NCBI GenBank assembly: GCA_946406115.1
Contig: OX291553.1
Location: 12,033,001-12,097,000 of the forward strand
From: Apoda limacodes
Taxonomy: Eukaryota > Arthropoda > Insecta > Lepidoptera > Limacodidae
Reading direction: 5' to 3'
Length of the DNA: 64,000 bases
Below are positions 25,101 through 30,053 of this stretch, one piece after another. Below the pieces are notes generated by a model. It worked only from the letters and a program-made list of their open reading frames with translations. It was not told the DNA's origin and made no database searches. The number at the start of each line of letters is the position of its first letter. Position 1 is the first letter of the stretch. The translations under genes were made by a program, and so were the position numbers.

Positions 25101-27751
25101 TCATGATTTTTTAGATTTGGATTAATTATTTTTATATCTACTAGAATATTTCATTTGCAAGTTGGCAATATAAAAATATACATATTAATTATGATTGATT
25201 GTATGCACGCAATGTAGTGTATTGCACAAAAGTGTAAGAATACGATGTAATGGATTTTAAAGTCACAGGTGAACTAACAATTAGCACTCCTTTTGCTTCT
25301 TTAAAGTTTGTTTTTATGTTTCGTATTTTTTAATAATTAAAACCAATAGTTATACAAAGAAAAGACTTAGTACTCTTTTCAAAGTAAAATGTTTTTTTTT
25401 TATTCAAATTAGGTTTTTACATTTACAGTAAAACCGGCTTAATATGATCACGCTTAATACGATTTCCTGTATAATTTTACGTCAGTCCCTTCAACTTGAA
25501 GCGTGTTTTATCACTCTTAATACAATTCGCCACCCGTTTAATACACAATCTCTACACATTTTTAATCTCATGTGGTGTAAGCATTGTCACTTCAGGTAAA
25601 GATGAATGTATTGCCCGTTTGATGAAAACTCACTAACAAAAAATCAATCAGTTAGCTACTAAGCTTTAGTTTTGCTTTAAACTCCTTTGAAAATGTGATT
25701 ACTTTAAGTAATTTCATTATAAATATATGTAACAATACTATGATGTAACGCAATTTGATATTTAAACACACAACATTAGTACCCTAGTAGTAATGTTTTA
25801 TTTTCGCTATCCCCATTTATAAACTATTTCTCGCGTAAGACGCGTTTTGGCCAGGTCCCTATGAAATCATCTTAAGCAGGTTTTACTGTACTTTTAAATC
25901 ATCAAAGTTATGAAATCTTGAACATTGTTGTAGTGCTCAATCAAAAACAGACCAGTAATTGATGCCAACTTAATGTCATCAAGAATGAATAAGAGGGTTG
26001 GAATGGAATGAAAAATATAAATATATAAACACATGCTTTTGAAGCCATTTTATTTTATCAATGCAATTCATCTTACTGTGGAATTAAATAGAAATTAGAT
26101 TGGGATTGAAACTTTTTTCAATTGTAATTGCACTGGTCTATATTTAATAATATAATAATAATAAAATTCTTTATTGCACTAATTTTTTACACAGGTGAAC
26201 TTAATGCCTAAAGGACCAATTCCAGTTAATTAGCTCGTCTACTCTAACTCTTTGCTCATCTACTAGCCTCATATTAAGAATACCAAGTCATAGTACCAAA
26301 TTGTATAGTTTATCGTTTACTGTTTGTGCAATAAAGTTATGAAACTCTCTACCTTAATCTATCACATGCTCACAATCTGCCGACACTTTTAAAAAACTGG
26401 TTAAAATCCGCTATTAATACTTTAGTTCAATTTTCATTTTTCAATTATTTCAGTTGTGAGAAGTGTCTTTATTAAATTTTCTTTGCCTTTAGAATTCTGA
26501 TTTCAATCAATGATTTTTCCAAAAATCATCAAATTGATTTAAAACCCTTATCCCTTACCTCCAAGGCAAGGCTACCTTTACCAATAGTCTCCCTCTATTC
26601 TAGAATATCTCTACTTGGCTTTATTAGCCATAGGTCCTGCAACGGATGATACTAGTCTGCTGCCACTTCAGCTTGCTGATACTGTAACTATAGGTAAGTC
26701 AGGTAATCATGCTTTGGCTATTGTAATGTCCCACTGCAGACGGACAGGCCCCTCCTTGGCAAATGGCTTAGCCTATGGTCTACCACCCTAGCTCTCCAGT
26801 TAACTGGTGGCGGTACCACAAACTGACAGATATTTGTCTATATATTTACCAAGATCCTATTCTAATTATAGATTTGGCTTGATTACTTTATTAGCAAGTC
26901 AGGCAATTATAAAAATAGCTAAAAAAAAAAGCAAAACTTTAAACATTAGAAATTGTTTTTATTCTCTTATAAGCCAAATAACTTTTAATAAAAAAGTAAA
27001 TTGCAAATTTAGGAAACTTTGAACAGGTGGCATGACAGCAGAATAGCAAATATATTTTTAAATAAATACTTAGAAACAGCAGTAACCTATGTGAAAACAC
27101 TAAATACAATTTGTACTGGATTCAATCATAAAATTTTGATTCAAACACCTTCAGAAATACTTACATATTTAATCCACAACTTAACAAATCTTCTGTCCTG
27201 ATAGTATCTTACATCTTTTTCAAATAATTGCAAGCAGTCTTTTATTAATTTGTCAAGATGGCCTTCATGTCCATGTTTAGGAAAGGACTGCTCTACCCAT
27301 TGAATGTAATTAAACCAAGGATCTAATGGATCTGGACCTTGGTAATGCCTAATAGCAGCTTCATGTTCCCTGACAAACAATATTTGGAAGATATACACAT
27401 GACATAAATATTACAAAATAGCGTTACTAATTTAAGGTATCAGACAACTTTAATGAGAATAATAATAGTTGTTCATAAGGATGTAATGGTCATTTAGAAT
27501 ATTACTAATAAAATGCAATATAGCAGTAGTATACTAAATTTAAGCCCACAGTAGTTTATAGGGATTCACAAAAAAAGGTTATCACAGTTGGAATATCAAG
27601 AAAATATAGCCGGTGAGCCTTACTCTTTCTGTAAATGTAGCTGGCGCTGGGCATCAACATCTGACTGAGCTTGCAATGCGGTACCTAACTGTGCTAAGTT
27701 TCTACCACCCCGTAGAGGTTGTATATTTTCTTTACTAACGTCGATGTCCAT
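1290..27751 (-). CDS. BubR1: BubR1 (BUB1B) spindle-checkpoint protein kinase, 14 coding exons
   Basis: Exons in transcript order are 27751-27624, 27369-27165, 12485-12289, 10939-10684, 10566-10392, 10241-10102, 9279-8751, 8072-7888, 7385-7093, 6807-4821, 4591-4344, 3625-3529, 2913-2744 and 1464-1290. Every border is GT-AG, all phases fit, and the total is 4785 nt (1594 residues plus TAA). The protein starts MDIDVSKENIQPLRGGR, the KEN-box N-terminus typical of BUBR1 rather than BUB1. It continues with the Mad3/BUB1 TPR region (about residues 30-200), a GLEBS motif (about 368-385), ABBA and second KEN motifs (560-591), a Q/N/P/Y-rich segment (about 714-1020) and a kinase domain (about 1310-1590). 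In other animals BubR1 binds Cdc20 in the mitotic checkpoint complex, inhibits the APC/C, and sits at kinetochores through Bub3. The start is the first ATG before a good donor; the 5' UTR was not mapped. Intron 2 (12486-27164) is full of transposons. Confidence 0.93.
2140..2665. repeat. Minisatellite, unit about 49 bp, about 10 copies
   Basis: A unit containing TTTTAAATTGTTTTCAT, a short C-rich patch and ACATATTGGGGAGGTACT recurs. The ACATATT anchor falls at 2241, 2289, 2339, 2387 and about 2437, then about every 50 bp to 2636. Copies differ by substitutions and 1-2 bp indels. The array lies in the last intron of BubR1. Confidence 0.85.
4821..6807 (-). other. BubR1: BubR1 exon 10: Q/N/P/Y-rich segment plus start of the kinase domain
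   Basis: This single 1987-bp exon codes for 662 residues. Its first 300 residues are dominated by Gln, Asn, Pro, Ser and Tyr, with repeated YQSP, QSPH and MSP units and at least 13 Ser-Pro dipeptides; the composition is prion-like. The middle part (about 1020-1255) is a Ser/Asp-rich linker. ELPSIIDPF near residue 1259 resembles an LxxIxE phosphatase (B56) docking motif with Asp in place of Glu. The exon ends with the first kinase lobe: LGKGNYGAVFL (Gly loop, 1318-1323), VAVKYQ (Lys 1340) and CQEI (Glu 1355). The donor is ATG|GTATGT; reading past it gives a short false tail to 4791. Confidence 0.88.
7093..8072 (-). other. BubR1: BubR1 exons 8-9: ABBA-KEN2 cassette
   Basis: Exon 8 (8072-7888) encodes FDIHED at residues 560-565, a full match to the ABBA consensus F-x-[ILV]-[FHY]-x-[DE], followed by DKEN with the second KEN box at 589-591. 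Exon 9 (7385-7093) has KFSIDES at about 652-658, which resembles a second ABBA motif but has Asp instead of Phe/His/Tyr at the fourth position. ABBA-KEN2-ABBA cassettes in human BUBR1 bind Cdc20. The functional reading here is by motif match only. Confidence 0.78.
8303..8550 (+). repeat. Dispersed repeat (GACACCCCACACT family), copy 1
   Basis: It begins AACGACACCCCACACT and passes through a TTTACGCGTAGGGTAGGTA block. It ends with GGACAGACGGACGAACATGGCGAAACTATAAGGGTTC. The same order of blocks recurs at 57856-58050. I recognise the type as a common lepidopteran non-coding repeat but cannot name a superfamily. It lies in the BubR1 intron between exons 7 and 8. Confidence 0.6.
8751..9279 (-). 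other. BubR1: BubR1 exon 7: GLEBS (Bub3-binding) motif
   Basis: The exon opens directly after TTTCCAG with VYVNDTEFSLEEIRSRKY (residues 368-385). The EFSLEEIR core with two consecutive Glu matches the GLEBS motif by which BUB1 and BUBR1 bind the Bub3 propeller. The remaining 150 residues are Asn/Gln/Glu-rich and probably disordered. The exon ends in phase 1 at AATG|GTTAGA. Confidence 0.85.
9459..9530 (-). repeat. tRNA-like SINE head (Pol III A and B boxes)
   Basis: On the minus strand, TGGCTCTGTTG (A-box-like) is followed 40 bp later by GGTTCGATCCC (B box) inside a perfect T-arm stem GCAGG/CCTGC (9463-9479). The flanks do not form an acceptor stem, so this is a tRNA-derived repeat remnant rather than a tRNA gene. 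It lies in the BubR1 intron between exons 6 and 7. Confidence 0.55.
10102..12485 (-). other. BubR1: BubR1 exons 3-6: rest of TPR domain and linker
   Basis: Exon 3 (12485-12289) carries GIGVECSEFYRAWACYCEE, the most conserved TPR block of Mad3/BUB1 proteins. Exon 4 (10939-10684) starts NFQLFFAQRML and leads into a basic, disordered-looking stretch. Exons 5 (10566-10392) and 6 (10241-10102) encode a linker with an acidic YEDEDD patch and a Pro/Asp-rich VPDPPDPTK segment. The introns here are short and AT-rich; intron 3 also holds a LINE 3'-end remnant at 11878-12064. Confidence 0.88.
11878..12064 (-). mobile_element. 3'-end remnant of a non-LTR retrotransposon
   Basis: On the minus strand it matches the terminal coding and 3' sequence found at 33240-33490 and 40107-40735: a frame ending in an R-x-S-D-T-P-A-V-like peptide, followed by a GACCGCTTA...GCGGACCGT block and GTTTGCCACC. 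It is diverged and carries stops. It lies in BubR1 intron 3. Confidence 0.7.
12557..12813 (-). mobile_element. RTE-type retrotransposon, 3' part
   Basis: Read on the minus strand it encodes WQWAGHIARRTDARW and KRSVGRPPARWTDDLVKVAG, the C-terminus of lepidopteran RTE-like endonuclease/reverse transcriptases, ending near QQWTSMG. It continues at 17594 across a later LINE insertion. The whole copy is truncated and broken. Confidence 0.82.
12798..12813. repeat. Target-site duplication of the 12814-17577 LINE, 3' copy
   Basis: The 16-bp string CTTTGCGATTCGGTGA is repeated exactly at 17578-17593. It flanks the inserted LINE and lies within the RTE coding frame. Confidence 0.88.
13111..13138. repeat. 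(AT)n microsatellite
   Basis: An uninterrupted AT dinucleotide run of about 28 bp lies within the 3' UTR of the surrounding LINE, after looser TATATA stretches from about 13020. Confidence 0.9.
13230..16038 (-). pseudogene. LINE ORF2 (APE endonuclease + reverse transcriptase), broken
   Basis: The endonuclease part shows GGGVAIYLR and IIMGDFNT, but the catalytic SDH motif reads SYHDLIYL, so Asp is replaced by Tyr. Reverse transcriptase blocks are PDLWKQAKIIPL, then after a frameshift near 14490 GVTQGGVLSPLLFSIFIN and YSDDLQIY (the F/YADD site). The frame shifts again after NVKNLGV near 13746 and ends at TAA 13230. It cannot make active enzyme. Confidence 0.8.
16656..17379 (-). pseudogene. LINE ORF1, frameshifted
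   Basis: The ORF starts MEAIKQTVSNLSEVFHTKI with an N-terminal coiled-coil-like stretch. The Leu-rich LQSLQSQVDLVAQELDNQE and a C-terminal basic block KPRPILVKFRDLNLRDK resemble the L1-type ORF1 RNA-binding fold. A frameshift/stop near 16860 breaks it; the following frame carries LNGSKERIRSLADLRQ, the expected continuation. It is an RNA-binding chaperone in active relatives and non-functional here. Confidence 0.72.
17594..18765 (-). mobile_element. RTE-type retrotransposon, reverse transcriptase part
   Basis: The minus-strand frame at 18358-18122 has DYEKAFDSVEIWPVLQALQR and LQKGVRQGDVISPKLFTKAL. The next frame (18071-17735) has LRFADNIVVMAESMED, where the catalytic FADD is FADN, then GLKMNMDKTKIMSN and QTVRLGRSNFEKEVNR. 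There is a frameshift near 18120 and stops further 5'. The upstream end near 18765 is a truncation. This continues into 12557-12813. Confidence 0.82.
18766..19377. other. AT-rich intronic spacer, nothing recognised
   Basis: I see no coding or repeat structure in this stretch of BubR1 intron 2 between the RTE remnant and the old Jockey copy. Confidence 0.5.
19378..20360 (+). mobile_element. Old degenerate Jockey copy, 5' part
   Basis: At 19378-19500 it aligns by eye with the zinc-knuckle part of the younger copy (about 21494-21590). At 19775-19870 it aligns with the reverse transcriptase block near 23755 (FLDIQQVFDQVRHKGLLYR). The ADDTAILARNR block follows at about 20010. Large internal segments are missing and stops abound. 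The copy is interrupted at 20360 by the younger element and resumes at 24683. Confidence 0.8.
20542..22047 (+). CDS. Jockey gag-like ORF1 protein, 501 residues, intact frame
   Basis: The protein has a low-complexity basic N-terminus, a central region of about 230 residues (from FLETVATRDTFTYKIVNK), and three CCHC-type zinc knuckles: CQRCQQYGHTKNYC, CLKCAEPHLTKNC and CALCHGPHPSNYKGC. It ends with an Ile/Leu-rich coiled-coil-like tail. Gag proteins of this class coat the element RNA and carry it into the nucleus. The frame is uninterrupted and overlaps the start of the ORF2 frame. The start at 20542 is the first ATG in the frame; no sequence signal confirms it. Confidence 0.82.
   Translation: MDIAPWESAMIILPKTFVKNMEKSIRECNLSCDPANRRRSLVPGPGSVKLVTEDCIDVSNQASTSVNTTGKRFVQQAFHPSLLVNRPRSLSLGNTAEFEAITREQKSQSPMKIIKSSPSPPEWQRVPTIRSSKRKKMSQTPSPETIKDTNRFHGLQIDLTEDEPKPYEKRVYKPPPIILYGIENINKLTEFLETVATRDTFTYKIVNKNQIRIICLDTEVYKKLISAIREKGLIGHTFNRKDKRNYRLVVKNLHPTTPHQEIKAAFEETGNAVIGEIINARFGPDKKPTTTFFVNLESGPNNKAAKQITHIYHQAVTIEDPKKRNTIVQCQRCQQYGHTKNYCMRPARCLKCAEPHLTKNCPKVDRSTPATCALCHGPHPSNYKGCEVYIEIQARKTQKRTFLRVEKTSSQFPTLVHGNTKELAPNHSNIQTGKRYSEVLKNNLPDQPFNPQIELENHQQMSYSRLEEIFIKQSQKLDIILQQMSNMLGLLTTLVNKLSLN
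22050..24622 (+). pseudogene. Jockey ORF2 (APE endonuclease + reverse transcriptase), two frameshifts
   Basis: The frame opens with KIATWNTNGL and HDIDILMVSETH (endonuclease). A frameshift near 22390 follows CPPKQ; the next frame carries FIAGGDWNSKHLQWGS and DSCLDGSSNHIPVIL. A second shift lies in an A-run at about 23050. The third frame (23081-24622) is a full reverse transcriptase with APGFDLIDKKVL, SAFLDVQMAFDRVWHKG, GVPQGSVLGPVLYTIY and YADDTAILAS. All catalytic motifs survive apart from the two frame breaks. Confidence 0.85.
24683..25012 (+). mobile_element. Old degenerate Jockey copy, 3' part
   Basis: It continues the copy interrupted at 20360. The sequence CCATGGTATATCACCC...GAGATCCACTATCATCC parallels the younger copy's end near 24515 (CCCTGGTTCATCAGAAAC...). 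It ends in an A-run at about 25001-25012. Confidence 0.75.
25375..25425 (-). mobile_element. LINE/SINE 3' tail, split by a MITE (first half)
   Basis: TATTCAAATTAGGTTTTTACATTTA followed (after the MITE) by CTTTTAAATCATCAAAGTTATGAAAT matches the 3' end seen at 51105-51160 (TATTCAAATAAGGATTTTACAATCACTTTTGAATCGTCAAAG). The second half is at 25889-25965. Confidence 0.75.
25426..25888. mobile_element. MITE of pogo/Tigger type, 463 bp, TA target duplication
   Basis: The ends are CAGTAAAACCGGCTTAATATGAT and the inverted ATCATCTTAAGCAGGTTTTACTG, flanked by TA on both sides. The interior has repeated TTAATA(C/T)GAT phrases typical of pogo-like MITEs. No ORF is present. Removing it restores a LINE 3' tail seen elsewhere in the window. 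Confidence 0.8.
25889..25965 (-). mobile_element. LINE/SINE 3' tail, second half
   Basis: CTTTTAAATCATCAAAGTTATGAAATCTTGAACATTGTTG continues the tail interrupted at 25425 and resembles 51130-51200. Confidence 0.65.
26146..26290 (-). mobile_element. LINE 3' tail fragment
   Basis: On the minus strand it ends GTGCAATAAAGAATTTTATTATTATTATATTATTA, the same GTGCAATAAAGAAT plus short-repeat tail as the LINE at 12814. Little else is preserved. Confidence 0.5.
26291..27164. other. 3' part of BubR1 intron 2 (next to exon 2), nothing firm
   Basis: This is mostly AT-rich. A more complex stretch at about 26560-26830 (CCCACTGCAGACGGACAGGCCCCTCC) may be an old repeat, but I found no second copy in the window. 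Confidence 0.4.
27165..27751 (-). other. BubR1: BubR1 exons 1-2: KEN box 1 and start of the TPR domain
   Basis: Exon 1 (27751-27624) encodes SKENIQPLRGGR with the KEN tripeptide at residues 7-9. In BUBR1 and Mad3 this first KEN box engages Cdc20 of the APC/C as a pseudosubstrate. Exon 2 (27369-27165) encodes the HYQGPDPLDPWFNYIQW and DVRYYQDRRFVKLWIKY blocks, hallmarks of the Mad3/BUB1 homology region I. The exon 1 donor is GA|GTAAGG, the exon 2 acceptor TTTGTCAG, and the exon 2 donor TAT|GTAAGT. The two exons join in frame (phase 2) and end in phase 0. The intron between them is only 254 bp, against 14.7 kb for the next one. Confidence 0.93.
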
Positions 27752-28284
27752 TTTACGGGCTTAACTAATGTAAAATTGTCACAACATCAGGAAAAACACG
27801 AAGCACTTGGCAACAAGATATGTGATTTACAAAACTGATTTTTATTACACTGGACTGGTGAGATCCTTGGCACTGGCATTGAATAATCAATGTAGTACCA
27901 AGTAAATATTTAATAAAACCAAGAAAATTGTAAAAACTTATTTCCTCTTTTCAAAATAAGTCGATTTGAGTAATTGATCAAAGCAAAAGCAACAGAATAC
28001 TGAAATACCAATTGTCAAAAATAATGTCTTGTCTATGGCCAGATTTGAATTTGGCCAACCAAGTTTTCCGTTACAAGTGGAGTGAACCCATAGACTTCTT
28101 GTTCTGTAATCTGTCCTATTATATGCCTCACAAAATTGCCCTTACTTAGAAAGAGACAAAGCTAACCTGAGGTATATTTTCTCTTTCTATGTGCGTCCGC
28201 CATTTTGTTTGCTTATGTTTATTTTATAGACTTCGAGTTCTGTAATCTGTCCTATGGACTGCCCACTATAACTGATCAGTCGCT
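27752..28284. promoter_or_regulatory. Presumed BubR1 promoter and 5' UTR region
   Basis: This is the sequence immediately 5' of the BubR1 ATG. No TATA box could be assigned. A 28-bp direct repeat, TAGACTTC(T/G)...GTTCTGTAATCTGTCCTAT, occurs at about 28090 and 28226. The assignment as promoter is positional only. Confidence 0.35.
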
Positions 28285-28940
28285 GGCGTTCTCTGTGATA
28301 GGGAGGGCAACCCTGCAAACTACCGCGGGTGCCCAAAGCTCCAAGACAAAATACGTGAAAATCCAAAAAGGGTAAATCGCGCCCCTCCACCCCCCGCCAA
28401 CAGGCATCCTTTGTGCCTGTTCCCATCCCTGCGGGATGCAGGAAAATCAAACCAGAGACACAAACTTCTGTCTACACTCCCTGGGCCCGTCTCAGTCACG
28501 GGAATTCCCTACCCCGCTCCCCTTATATCCCGGGACATCCCGCGACCCCCGCGCACTTCACCTGCACCAAGTGCTTCCGCACTTTTCGCGCACGCTCGTG
28601 CATTCACCAAGTCCTGCGGAGGACACGGAACACATCCTCACTGGCTTCCAACCAGTATTAGGTAAGCCCCATCACAAGGTCGCTGTCTCTGTCTGGCACA
28701 ACGGTTCAGTTGCAACACCACCTCGTATTCATCATACGAGACTATTTGTCAAACCGCAGCGTTCGCTATAGAGTCGAAGGCACCCTCTCTTCCTCTCGTC
28801 CCATACAAGTAGGAGTCCCTCAGGGGTCCGTGCTCTGCCCTATATTGCACCTTCTGTCATTGGTGTAATGACATCCCTAAAACGTTAGGTTCCCAACTAG
28901 CCCTCTTCCACCACCGATAGGCAAGTGAGTCAAATCACTA
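28285..28940 (+). mobile_element. GC-rich Jockey family, degenerate internally deleted copy
   Basis: At 28300-28600 it follows the gag C-terminus of the copy at 34262 (AACTACCGCGGGTGCCC, then CCCCGCCAACAGG and GGGCCCGTCTCAG). At about 28600 it jumps to the reverse transcriptase region (TCACCAAGTCCTGCGGAGGACACGGAACACATCC; compare 36816-36870), then to the GVPQGSV block (GGAGTCCCTCAGGGGTCCGTGC). More than 1.5 kb is missing, and stops and frameshifts are frequent. Confidence 0.8.
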
Positions 28941-29299
28941 AAAGAAAAAAAAAGAAAAACATTTTATTTGGACAACACAACCTATTATCGCATAATGGTC
29001 TCAACCTACTGTGGCCACATGCAACCTCCATGCCAGGACACACCAGTGTCTCAACTTACTGCAGACACACGGCCAGCAACGTACTAGTCTCGGCCTACCG
29101 CAGACTGCTGACATTCGGCAGGCATTACACGCCCTCCCGACACACCGTGCACGGCGCATTTAACTAGTCAAGTTCGTTCGCAAGCTTTACTGCAAGAAGT
29201 ATCGACCTTCGTTCTGGTAAACCATACGATTGTTATGATATGTGGGTAAATTGTTATGTACATGCCGGAGAAGGTTTCTGAATAATTACTACAACAAAT
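28941..29299. other. Short region with three imperfect phrase repeats
   Basis: GTCTCAACCTACTGTGGCCACA, GTCTCAACTTACTGCAGACACA and GTCTCGGCCTACCGCAGACTG recur at about 28999, 29048 and 29087. I do not recognise the element. No gene is seen. Confidence 0.4.
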
Positions 29300-30053
29300 T
29301 GTGAAGTGAAGTGAATCCTATGGCCTTATTGTTAATCCTACGAAAACGCAAACAATCATCGTTCTAGACTTATATCCAAGATTGACTGGAACGAACTCCC
29401 ATTATTAACTGTGAACGGAGTTTCTATCCCTTACATAGACACAGTTAAAAACCTGGGTATATTTATCGATCGAACACTATCTTGGGGTTCGCAAATAAAG
29501 GAAGTTAGCAAGAAAATATTTGCTACAGCTAAATCTTTAGGCAGGTTGCGCAAATTCCTACCAATTCCCACTAAAATTGCTCTTGCACAATCTCTTCTTC
29601 TGCCTGTTCTCGATTATGCTGATGCTAGTTATGTTGACCTTACCAAGGAGCAGCTTAATAAACTTGAGCGACTTCAGAACTTCTGCATCAGATTCATATT
29701 TGGTCGACGTAAGTACGACCATATTTCCGAATACAGATCAAAGCTCAAGTGGCTTCCAATTTGACTTCGCCGGGATACTCATGTTCTCTTTCTTCTGTAT
29801 AACTTCCTATTTAATCCAAACACACCGGTATACTTAAAGAAATGTTTCAATTTTATTGGTAATATTTCTCTTCGAGAGATTCTTCATTATTCACAAACGT
29901 ATTTTGATTTTTTAACGGCAAAGGCTGTTAGATTATGGGACGCCTTACCTTTGGAAATAAGAAATGCAAAATCGATAGCAATATTTAAAAATCTTGTTAT
30001 TACTATCTATATTAAAGACTAAAATAACATGACTATCTATATTTGTTTATATA
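29300..30053 (+). mobile_element. LINE 3' part (same family as 12814-17577), split by a mariner
   Basis: The reverse transcriptase C-terminus reads YGLIVNPTKTQTIIV, VKNLGIFIDRTLSWGSQI and LLLPVLDYADASYVDL, then ERLQNFCIRFIFGRRKYDH. It has one in-frame TGA at about 29762 where Arg (CGA) is expected, and ends at TAA near 30020. Its 3' UTR resumes at 32629 after the mariner. Confidence 0.82.
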
